Source: Rhopalosiphum padi
Taxonomy: Eukaryota; Arthropoda; Insecta; Hemiptera; Aphididae
Direction of reading: 5' to 3'
Length of the DNA: 64,000 bases
Assembly: GCF_020882245.1 (NCBI RefSeq)
Contig: NC_083599.1
Coordinates: 76,739,745-76,803,744, forward strand
Within the stretch, counting starts at the first letter, position 1; the number at the start of each line of letters is the position of its first letter. Shown here one piece after another: positions 48,475 to 58,520 of the stretch. The notes under the pieces were generated by a model, which did no database searches, was not told where the DNA came from, and was given only the letters and a program-made list of their open reading frames with translations. Position numbers and translations under genes: made by a program.

Positions 48475-48905
48475 GTATGGGCGCCCGCAGGAAGTTATTT
48501 GGAAGAAGCAAAATGAAATCAAATGACAAACACCAAAAAGTACATTAAAAAAAGTCTATTGCTTGCATACTACAAAATGTGTCAGAGTTTGTTATTTAGT
48601 CGTTATTAAATAAATGCTGAATTCTCCTATAAATAAAAATAAGGCAGTCTATGATAATAGAAAAGTATGTAAATTTCTGTTGTCAAGATAACGGAGGTAG
48701 TCTTGGGTGGGAGTCGCGTTAATAGCCGTAGTCTCGTATAACAGGGAAGAACCATTTTGGTAGTCTTAGATAGAAGGATTGTGATTTTGCTAAAAAACAA
48801 GGTAGTCCCGTATTACAGGAAAGTACCTTGAAATGTATAAATTATGTTTACTAAAGTCAAAATATTAATGAAATGCCCCGTCTGCCCCCTCCAGGCACCC
48901 ATGCT
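48475..48905. mobile_element. Possible miniature hAT-like element
   Basis: The left edge TATGGGCGCCCGCAGGAAGT and the reversed right edge CATGGGTGCCTGGAGGGGGC form imperfect terminal inverted repeats. Inside, GTAGTCTCGTATAACAGGGA and GTAGTCCCGTATTACAGGAA repeat about 75 bases apart, each followed by a run ending in ACC. Flanking octamers do not match, so boundaries are uncertain. Confidence 0.4.
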
Positions 48906-49131
48906 AGCAGCTAATTATCACTCTCAAATGCCAACTCCAGTGTTTTTTTAAACAATTATAAAACATATTTTCTATGTTTTTAGAGCAATACCCATTTTAA
49001 AGAATTACTAGTAGCCACTAGGACTAGGTTTTCAGTATTTTCAGTAAGTGCACTTCTATAATTTTTTTTCTTAAAAATAAGTCATTATAAATTTTAGCAA
49101 TAATATTTTATATGTAATTTGTATATTTCAG

Positions 49132-50856
49132 ATATGTCTAGAGGTATTCATAAAAACGGAGTAACAAAAATTTTTAAAATAACTTATATTTAATAACATT
49201 TTTATATAAGTTATTCCACTACCAGAATGGACCCCTAGAAAAGAGAGCTATTATAGCGATGATATAATGAGTATGGTTATCCCTGCACCAATCTGTCAAG
49301 TAATTAATTTAAATACTTAACATGTTTTTAACTTTAAATTTTGAGTTACTTTTCTGTTAACTAGCTTGATCTTAACAATTCCATTATTTCAACTACCAGC
49401 CAATTGCCATTAATGTATGGTGTAAAAGAAATTTCTCATTAGTTTCCCAACAAATGTCTATAAATATTTCCCGTTATGATAATACTTTTCCCCCATTATA
49501 TTTTCTTTTTAATGTATTCCCTTATATTACAATTTTTTTTTCATATAGTACCTCTAACTTAATCATGCTAATTTACTAATGTATCATATTTGATTCATAG
49601 ACAATTGTTTTTCAAAAAATATAATTAACATCATTTCTGAGTCCAATCATTCATAAACCTTAACACGTTGAATGCCGGTGGTTATACAACTGTGTTAACG
49701 TATGAGCCACCCATCATTTTTATTATCATTCCGAAAATATGTTGTATGATATTTTTAGAAATATATATGGGAATTTAATAGTTTGTTTTACATATGAACA
49801 AATGTCATAATATAAAGGTAATAAATATGGTCTATTTATGTTATTTTAGGATGTCCAATGTAAAACTGGCGTATTCAAACAACTTAATATTAAAAAAAGC
49901 CATAACAGAAGCACAATATAAAAAATTGGCCGAGTCACAAGAATATAGGGCACCGTACTGTTTTGACTATACCGATCTTGAAAGGAAATATTGGAAAAAT
50001 ATTCTATATAAATGTCCAATATATGGTACAGATGTGTCAGGAAGCATTACAGATAAAAATGTAGAAAGAAGTGTTCAATACATAGGAATATTTCTAAATT
50101 TATATTTAATTAAAAATATTACATGTATTCTTAAATTAAGATATGGAATATTAATAGACTGGGTACAGTTTTGGATTACGTGAATCAGGATTATGGAATG
50201 TGGAAAACATCATTTTCTTTACACATAAGAAATGGATTTATACAGTATAAACTACATTCATGAAGGAAGCCCAAATTCATGGTAACTTTTGTATACTTTA
50301 TCCTATATAATTTTATTGTATGCATTATATTTGTTAAGGTATGCAATACCACCGGAATATGGACGGCGCTTTAAAAGAGTAGCTAATGGATTATTTTCTG
50401 CGGATTTTTCAATATGTCTAGCATATCTTAGACAAAAAAATGTCTATTATATCTCCACAATTATTAGCTACTCATAATGTTCCATTTGACAAGGTAAATG
50501 ATTGTAAGTACAAAATGTTGTTAAAATATTCTAATTGTTTCTATACAATTCAACAATTGTTTTAGATAACACAAAAGAAAGGAGAATTCATATTAACTTT
50601 TCCGTATGGATACCATGCTAGTCTTAACCATGGTTTCAATATGGCTGAATCAACCAATTTTGCATCGCCCTGTTGGGTAGAATACGGAAAAAAGGCTACA
50701 CTATGTCATTGCTATAAAGACAGTATAAAAATGGATATGGAAACCTTTGTGAGATGTTTACAGCCTAAAAAGTACGAAAACTGGCTGAAGGGAAAAGATA
50801 TTGATTGCCATCCAGAAGACCCTTCTCGTAGGTTCGCAGCACATGTGCGTTATTAA
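49132..50856 (+). pseudogene. KDM4/JMJD2-like histone lysine demethylase, decayed intron-containing copy
   Basis: Six exon-like blocks align with the JmjN-JmjC catalytic core of KDM4 enzymes, which remove methyl groups from H3K9/K36 in the nucleus. Blocks: 49132-49175 (SRGIHKNGVTKI), 49210-49299 (EWTPR...VIPAPICQ), 49850-50060 (LERKYWKN...GTDVSGSI), 50141-50281 (INRLGTVLDYVNQDYG, then MWKTSF), 50339-50493 (YAIPPEYGRR) and 50566-50856 (FPYGYHASLNHGFNMAESTN...). GT-AG borders are kept, so this is a DNA-level duplicate, not a retrocopy. Damage: a 12-bp-armed hairpin insertion splits the JmjN block; extra-A shifts occur in A7 runs near 49897 and 50436; about 13 residues after DYVNQDYG are deleted; the HxE iron-binding stretch is scrambled. 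The second iron His (NHGFN) remains. It lies between the two inverted arms. Confidence 0.85.
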
Positions 50857-51293
50857 CTGTTATTTATTTTATATGGTAGCTTAAGTTTCTCTAGAAAAAT
50901 TAGTTTTGGACTTCAGTATTGAGATGTAAACAACTAAATAATTATTATTGAGAGCATTATGCTCAAAAAGCCTTATATATTTATGATAGTATAAATTATC
51001 AATATTAATAATATCGGTTTTTTTATTGTTACTAAATTCTATTTTTCATTAAATAAATTAGTATCATGTATATGTACATTTATTTAATTTATGGAGAATA
51101 ATAATGTATAGGATTCATTGTTTCTTAATATGTCATTAATGTTTAAATTCAAAACAAAGCAACTAATTTTATTTTTTGCACTTGTAAAAAAATTTAAATA
51201 TGTAAAATGGGCAAAAATGGTACATCGAAGATAATGATGTTTATTTTTAATTTATCAGTTATAAGTAAAAAACTATTTATAATCAAATTCATA

Positions 51294-51387
51294 CAGTGGA
51301 TTTCCGCTTAATGTGGACCTAACCTAACGTAGCCCACATTAAGCGGTGCCCATGTTAACCGGTACCCACATTAGGTGGAATCCACTG
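51294..51387. mobile_element. 94-bp TA-flanked palindromic miniature element
   Basis: CAGTGGATTTCCGCTTAATG at the left is mirrored by CAGTGGATTCCACCTAATGT on the opposite strand at the right. TA flanks both edges (51292-51293, 51388-51389). The whole element is nearly one palindrome. TA target and CAGTGGA-type ends suggest the pogo/Tigger branch of Tc1/mariner. Confidence 0.8.
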
Positions 51388-51599
51388 TACCATGATTATC
51401 CCTTTCTGCATGAATTTTTATTTTTTCCCGATAAAAATGTACTTGTAAAAACACCACGATGGGCACGATGATGGAAAACTTATTTAAAAAAATATTCAAG
51501 TTAAACTACCCCTAAAAATAGATTAAGGGTTAATTTGGGAACAAAATTAGTTTATGATATATTTCAATAAGTATTATTCTTAAAAATCTATACTTATTT

Positions 51600-51923
51600 T
51601 TAAAAAACTCCGGACAAAAAGTACTGCAAGATGGTATTTCTCCCCAGAGACAGTATCAATTCGCGTCGCTCGTAGTTCCATAATATACAGACGAAAAGTG
51701 TATGCTCTACATCATTCACCTCCGCCGGGCAGTGGAAACGGGCTGGGCTTTGCGCTCTCTCCTTCGACCACAGGTAATTTGGGAAACAACCGTGGCCAGT
51801 GAGAGATTGTGCCAAGTGAAAACTAACCTGCCTCGGGCCATTGTACCACCACCTGGACAAATCCGGGATTAGTCGTTTCGTAAATTCTGCCTTGGGAATT
51901 GTCTCGCACAGAGCTTGACATTG
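51600..51923 (-). pseudogene. R1/TRAS-like LINE reverse transcriptase C-terminus
   Basis: The minus-strand frame after a TAA at about 51926 reads TKRLIPDLSRWWYNGPRQVS, FHLAQSLTGHGCFPNYLW and then HCPAEVNDVEHTLFVC. 'RLIPDL..W' plus 'LTGHG.F..YL' plus the C-x2-... H-x4-C zinc-knuckle-like tail is the hallmark C-terminus of R1-clade non-LTR retrotransposons. The catalytic reverse transcriptase core is missing upstream. The base composition is much more GC-rich than the neighbourhood, as expected of such elements. Confidence 0.8.
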
Positions 51924-52369
51924 TTAAACAATCTCCGCCGTAATATCCCGCTTCGTTGGCGCAGCACCCGTTCTCTTTGCTACCGCAGTCGTCTTTCTGC
52001 AGACTGCCTGCAGAAAGACCGGAGGCATCCTTTATCTCAAGGTACGTCGTTATCACTAATATCTTTTCGAAATTAAGCATGATAAGCATTTTCAAGCAAC
52101 TGTTTTTTGAGACTTTAACGGTAGTCTACAATATCTTTGTTGGTAATCCACAGCGCTGTTCTGGTCGGTGACTTTAACGTTGGTTTCTCTTTTTCGTTTT
52201 GTCCATCACTTACTGTGAAGAAATACGAAACACACTTAAACCTACTGTTCTTTCAAAAGCTACGTCTTCTCGTGGTTTGGATGAGAATCCTCCTCTTGTT
52301 TCTAATGTTATTTTAATGTTATTTTATTGACATTTTAATGATGTTTTAGTATTGTAAATACTAAATTCT

Positions 52370-52550
52370 TACCTGATAGTGAGATATTGGTTTCAAAACT
52401 CTTGAAACCATGAAAATGATATTTCTACCAAAAATCCCATACTTGGTAACTATAAAATTAACTTAGTTTTTTCTCGTTGAAATTATATTTATAACAATTT
52501 ATTTTTTCAATAATTTCTTAGAGAAGATAAACAAAAAGCCTTAAAATTTT
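52370..52550 (-). repeat. Diverged repeat with splice-donor-like end, copy B
   Basis: Reverse-strand partner of 23777-23975. It shares GTTTATCTTCTC, the AAATTATTGAAAAAA block, TTATAAATATAATTTCAACG and the terminal CTCACTATCAG/GTAAGAATT. By eye roughly three quarters of positions match. Confidence 0.5.
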
Positions 52551-53705
52551 TCATATTACTGTTAACATCAAGGCTGAAAACTGAATATAGTGAAAAAACG
52601 ACATTTTATAAATAAATAAATTATATAGATATCATATCGAATAGTATACAACACGACAAAAAACGTTAAATGCAGTTAACTTTAAAATTTCAATTAGGTA
52701 TTAATTAAGTATAAATAGATTATAAAAAGTAAATTATTTTTAGTTAATTATTAAATTTCCGTAAAGTACCGCGTATTCACGTCGAACAATCAAGACGTGA
52801 CTAACGCTTAATGTTTTACAAAATATAGTGGAACCTATAGTTTATATCCATAATCTTAACATAACATCCAAAGTCGTAATTTAAACTTTTATTATACTCA
52901 ATAAGTAATAGGTGTCTGTTCTCTGTATTATTATTATTATCGTTGCGACTTCGCTCATCAAATCTATGTAGGTACATAGCCACCTAGGTATAAAATACGA
53001 TTACATTTTTAACGATAAGATTTGGTTTATCGCAACCATGTGTATCATTATTCTTTGTATAGGTATACAAATATAACTTTAGGCTAATGACCTGTGATGT
53101 TGAATAAATGTAAAGTTTATTTTAACAAGCGTGCTTTTGAATTTCTATGTAATTTAAAAATAATTTTATTTATGACAACAATTATTTTAATAACTTATAA
53201 CTAAAATTAACGTTTTTTCCGTGTCGCTTTTTTCCTTGTCGTTTTTTTACCGATTACCCTGAAACTCATTTTATATTCCTAGTGTGAGGTAATTAGCAAG
53301 TGTAGATACAGATAATTTAACTATAAAAGAATATTGGAAAGAATGCTTATTACTATTCAATAGACAATATTATATTTTATTATATTTTGAGTACCAGATT
53401 TACAGAAAAGTGACTACAAATTGCAACTACAGTTAATGAATGTTTTACTTAAATTTTGAACAGTTTTTTTTTCGGAACGAATATTATAAAATACTTACGT
53501 ATTATTTATAAATGCAAATTTTCGAATTTTATTTGATATTTACTATTTTTGACTACCTATTTTGTGTTTATAAATAGGATATTATTGACATTAATTGTTC
53601 TAACTTAAAATACAAAATTAATATCATGATTAACATCTTTAAAGTAGTCAACTTTAATATATTAAAGTAGATTTACATATAGTACTTCCTAATTCATTTA
53701 AAATT

Positions 53706-53941
53706 ATGCAAGTGGGAGTCACATATTTATGTGTGAGCTCAGCCAAACCTACGGTTATGCGAAAGGTCTTTTTCATCTATTAAAATTAACACATAATAAA
53801 TCCGAGCCAACATGGCTTAGAAACAATTTAATTATTTTAACAATACTAAATATTGGAAAATATATTGCAGTAGACAATGCAATAATATTAGATACATTTG
53901 CTAGAAGTAACAGGAAATACAGCTTTAAAATTGGCCAATAA
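53706..53941 (+). CDS. Unrecognised short frame of arm 2 (CELSQTYGYAKG)
   Basis: Same frame as in arm 1 with no amino-acid difference over 70 residues. It reads as the end of a larger protein (ASGSHIFMCELSQTYGYAKG ... YSFKIGQ-stop) and has a hydrophobic centre (NNLIILTILNIGKYIAVDNA). An AATAAA follows about 40 bases after the stop (53979). The function is unknown. Confidence 0.4.
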
Positions 53942-54276
53942 CTTTTTCTATATATAATGTTCTGTATTAAGTTGAAAATAAATAAAATTTTTTTGTATTA
54001 TTATTTTGTTGTTACATTTACTTAGATCTAATGACATACATGATGTAATTGTATAATGTATATTATAAAAACAATTTTGACATTACAATTAATAGTAGAT
54101 GAAATAGTAAATAAAAAAAAAATGTGTATTAATCTTTATTGTAATTAGGGTATTTGTATGTATTCTATTCGAAATTGAGGAACCTAACCTGGAGGAAAAA
54201 TTTTTAGGTGTCTATAGGTAATAAATAATAATAGACATAAGGACATCGTGATTTATGATTTACTATATAAATAGTT

Positions 54277-54718
54277 ATGGAAGACAATGACCATAACTTT
54301 TCTCTTTTAAATCAAATGTCTCAATCAAATAATAAAAACAATATAATATCTATGTTTTCTTCTTTAGAAAAAGTCTTATTTTAAACCGATGAGTTATTTA
54401 ATGAAAGTAAGTATAACAAGCAGTAAATTATTAGTATAGTTATTGTAGTAAGCAGAAATTTTAATAATTTTATTGTGTATACCCCTATTTTTGATTTAAT
54501 AATGTAAAATATTCATGTTTTTAGAAAATATAGTGTCTTCTATTGGACACTCCACAAATAAAAGACCATCTGTATTGAATTCTCCTATTGGAAAAATAAC
54601 TGTTGGAAATAATGACCAGAACATTTCTAATCTTCATTTAATGTTCCAATCAAATAATAAAAACAATTCACCCAATCATATGTTATTTTCTGTGAAAAAT
54701 AATACAAATAAATTGTGA
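54277..54718 (+). other. Paired peptides with duplicated QSNNKNN motif
   Basis: A 35-residue frame starts at 54277 (MEDNDHNFSLLNQMSQSNNK ...). A second at 54515-54718 contains NNDQNISNLHLMFQSNNKNN. The two share the pattern 'N.D.N.S.L...M.QSNNKNN', which looks like an exon duplication. The second block is preceded by an acceptor-like TTTTTAG (near 54524). No domain is recognised. The same pair exists in arm 1. Confidence 0.35.
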
Positions 54719-55941
54719 TATTTTTATTTATACATTTTTTTATAGGTATTATTATTTTCATTAAAGTTAATTTATTCTCGTTAATTGTTGTAGATTTTCC
54801 AAACATTTGTAATAAATTCACTAACAAAAATGAAATATGACATCTGGCATTAATTCAAAAACAAATGATACAAAATATATTCTTTTAAATTCTTTTTTAA
54901 CCGATTCTGGTAAGAATATGATCATACAATATTTTAGTATTCTTAAATGATCCTTAAGATGAACTGTTTCAATAAAAGAGAATTAACTGCGGTACCAGAA
55001 CTTTGGTTTAGAAATGGCTCTTATGCTTTGGCATGAAATGGAGTGGCTGGAGGGGCAAAGGGGGCTATATCCACTATAGTCAATGATATTGAAATGTGAT
55101 AATTATGTTATAATTTTTAAAATGTGATAAAATTTCTATCAGGTATGGGCCAAATGATTAAGATTTTCATGATAACATGACACCTAATGATATTGAAATG
55201 TGATAATATTATGTAATAACTTTTTTTTATATAATTTTTAAAATGTACATATTAAAAATATGTATTTTATTATTTTACTATTATAAATCAACTGTACTGA
55301 TTATTTTATTAATGTACAAAATATTAGTTTCAAAGCATTGTATATATATTTTTTATGTACTTTTAAAATATGAAAGGGATATACATATGTATATGTATAT
55401 GTTGTACACACTGTTATTTTGTTAGTATGCAGTTACTTTTGAGGTTATACACATACACATACAAGATAATGTGCTCATTCTTGTTATTAAAATGTATATG
55501 AATTGTGATGTCAAGTAAAAATTATTATTATTTTATTTAAGTATTAAACTATTGACTAATTGAACAAAATAAATAAATAAAATAATATTATTATAATCTA
55601 GTAGTGAATAATAAAAAAACTCTTGTAGTTATATTTAATCTGAGATCTAAACAACTAATTATTAGGTAAGTAGAAATAATTTACAATTACTAAATAGTTG
55701 TTATAAAAATTGTAAAGTGTATAAAACAAAAGTAACAAACTAATTAATAATTATGTTATTTAATGTAAAATATGATAAAGTAATCAAAATGATACATTTA
55801 TTAATACATGAAAACCACACTATAAATATGAATACTTATTAAGTAAAATATATCATTTTCTCAGCATTTACTACCTATCTGTGACACTTAATATTTACAA
55901 CCTTCAATAAAATCAATTACTTTGTTTTAGAAATCATCAAT

Positions 55942-57117
55942 ATGGCAGAAAATTGGGATAATATACCAGGAATAAATCAAGAATATGGACAATTAGACTT
56001 AAATGCAACTGATGGTCAAACAGATGAAAATAATTGGATTAATTTAGACCAAAATATCAGATATATACCATGTACAAATTATACAGATTGGGATCCTTTA
56101 AATAACAATGGTCAAACCGATGATGATAAACTAATTGAAGAATATTTTAAAAATAAAACTACAATTATTGAATCTGCTGATGATACAAATGAGGATCGGG
56201 ACGACTCGAATCAAACAACATCTGGTATTGAACGTCAAGCTGATACAACTACATCTGATGTTGTTGAACAATCGGTACATGATTTATTTATTTTAAATAT
56301 AACTTTAATACATTGTCCATGTTATTATTAATTCAATGTTTTCGTAATGATTTGTTTCATATTTAAATTTAATTTTAAGTATTAAATAAAATGTAATAAA
56401 TTTCATTATAATGTTTAGCTTGCCCTTCATGAGGGAATACAGTGGTATACATTCCAAAATACATATATCATTAAACCACCTATGTTTAAGCAATAATTAT
56501 CTCAGCTAAAAATGGATGTATAGAAGTCTAGATATATGATTTATTTCATTAGACATTCAAAATATAATGCAGTGTAATTCAAAACAGTTTATAGTTAGAG
56601 TGAATTCAATTGTTAACCAAATATTTTAGATTACATTTACTCAGTTTTTTTTATATAAACTCGTTTACACTGTCTTATGGTAAATTTAATATCAAATACC
56701 GATACAAAAAAAAGATTATTGATCAAACATTATATTTTTAAATATATTTTTCTACGCATAAGATTGCCAAAATGACAAATAATTGAAGTTCTAAAGTGAA
56801 AACATTTTGTACTGCAACAAGTATTATAATTATTATTTCCATATAAAAATGTCAATGTTTTAGTTTTTAAGTATTTGACTAACATAATGGTGATTAAACT
56901 CAATACCCTATATAATAATCTGAAATGAAATATAATTTTTATTTCATAATAGCATGTTTTATTTATTTTTAAGCTATACTTTATTGAATAAAACTAAATA
57001 TATTATATTAAAAAAATGTTTATAAAATGATATGAAAATTAAATTAATGCATGTTTTGTATTCTAGAATGTTCCAGTAACGTCCGAGTATGTCCAAGAAG
57101 AGGAAGAATGGTAATCA
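55942..57117 (+). CDS. Unrecognised acidic protein of inverted arm 2 (two exons)
   Basis: The first exon runs from ATG 55942 (MAENWDNIPGINQEYGQLDL) to a possible donor GTACATG after VVEQS (about 56274). A second exon after TATTCTAG (about 57066) adds NVPVTSEYVQEEEEW and TAA at about 57113. Joined in phase it gives about 126 residues, very acidic, with the internal near-repeat NATDGQTDEN / NNNGQTDDD. One residue differs from the arm-1 copy. Lying upstream and co-oriented with the DUF4806 pseudogene and a TNP2-like fragment, it may be an accessory gene of the same element. The splice model is inference. Confidence 0.5.
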
Positions 57118-57739
57118 TAGATTTTTACAACAATACCGAATTCAAGCCAAATTAAACATCACTGAAAAAAATTGAATTGTTGCCTCTATTTATAATTTAT
57201 TATTGTATAACATATATTTTTTTAGTTATACTTTATGAGTAAAGCCTGAAACTAACGACATAAAAAAATAATAGGTTTTGTTTTTATTTATTATTTATAT
57301 ATCATTGTACAAAATTGAATTTTTACATTTAATTATTATTGTATATATCATATTAAAAATATATTTTAAGTTAAAATTTATAAATAAAAAGCCTGAAACT
57401 TAACTTTTAAAAATAAGTAGATTTTATACAACTTTAACCTCAATCTGCAAGTTTGTTAATATATATAATTAATAATTATAGTTTGTATATCATAATCGGA
57501 ATGAGTAGTGAGTACAAAAACAAAGTGGTATCTAAATAATAATCCCTTCAATATTATTCTATTCAACTATAATTTATTGATCAGTGACCTGTGGAGAATT
57601 ATATTATTTATTTTAATTTATTAATTTCTCGCATAAAAGTTAACCTTTATTGTTTTTACTGACACAAAACTATATTGTCATATTAATTGTTAACAGTTTA
57701 TTTATTGTAAACAATTTAAATATATTGTTACTTTTACAG

Positions 57740-57868
57740 TATATTATAAAAATTAAAAATATGGTAGTGTATCAGATGTCCAAGAAGAAAAAGAATGGTT
57801 ATCATAGATTCTTAGAACAATACCGAATTCAAGCCAAAAAAAAAAAAAAAAAAATGAAGCAATCTTAG
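57740..57868 (+). pseudogene. Second, diverged copy of the arm's last exon
   Basis: MSKKKKNGYHRFLEQYRIQA at 57776-57835 comes from the same DNA as TCCAAGAAGAGGAAGAATGG in the last exon of the arm (57090 onward), read in another frame. The following TTACTCAATTGTGAATTATT matches the reverse of arm 1 at about 32250-32270. This shows that part of the arm was duplicated in tandem outside arm 2, and that arm 1 retains the combined form. Confidence 0.45.
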
Positions 57869-57944
57869 TTATTAATTTACTCAATTGTGAATTATTACTC
57901 TTATAATTATAAGCTCAAATCAATACAATTAAGTTGAAAACTAT

Positions 57945-58110
57945 CCACACAGCATTTTTCAATCCATACAATTGTATAAATATTTGAAGTTCATTAAATT
58001 TCAAATAAAAGATTTATACAATATTGTGATATTTTGATATATGTACATTCCCACACAGCATTTGTCAATCATAACAATTGTATCATTGTTTATCTTAGAT
58101 TGGAATTTAA
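57945..58110. repeat. Short direct repeat (CCACACAGCATTT)
   Basis: CCACACAGCATTTTTCAATC (57946) recurs as CCACACAGCATTTGTCAATC (58053), each followed within a few bases by ACAATTGTAT. A related inverted phrase (CCCACACAACATTGCAATAT on the minus strand) occurs near 62036. They may be ends of small elements of one family. Confidence 0.35.
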
Positions 58111-58520
58111 ATATTTAAAATTAAAACTTTATCCTACTAAAACTATATTTATTTGATGTCCGAATATTCGATACCCACCCTATAGCTTGGTGGTTTTACA
58201 TATCAAACCTAAGGATTGGGTTTTTCGATTTTAACGAATGTCCGGGTGACTAATTATATTAAAATACTACAATTTTTTACTATAACTATAACTTTAAAAC
58301 TAAGTCCAACGGCTAAAGTCTGACTTCACTATAGTTTTCAGCATGCTTTATAACAACATTACGTGTTAAAACAAAAGAAATGCAAAAAAAAGGGTGTCGT
58401 TATTATATATATATACAACTTGTACTATAATTTATGATTTAACAGTTTTATTAATTTTTAATAAAAACAAAAAAAAAATACAAAATATTAATTAATATAA
58501 TATCCATTTTACAATTTTAG

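Larger units (their letters stand above)
53473..57385 (+). repeat. Inverted duplication, arm 2
   Basis: This is the reverse complement of arm 1 (31940-35945), with the matching frames listed there. It contains a direct duplication of about 105 bases (GATATTGAAATGTGATAATT near 55085 and again near 55190). The phrase AAAGCCTGAAACT occurs twice (57242 and about 57388), the second at the edge of homology. Downstream the two arms diverge completely: here a DUF4806 pseudogene follows, in arm 1 a transposase fragment. Confidence 0.95.

Noticed and set aside
51823..52095. Cysteine-containing 90-codon minus-strand frame (CGSKENGCCANEAG) that looked like a secreted protein
   Set aside because: It overlaps the R1-type fragment out of frame; its 3' half is simply another frame of the RLIPDL...W segment, and the GC-rich tract keeps several frames open.
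52152..52184. Plus-strand AVLVGDFNVGF, resembling an endonuclease GDFN motif
   Set aside because: Only eleven residues, in the opposite orientation to the neighbouring LINE fragment and with no flanking domain.
57650..57868. 72-codon frame ending in poly-lysine
   Set aside because: The lysine run is an A-rich tract; only the exon-like piece shared with the inverted arm is meaningful, and it is read in a different frame there.
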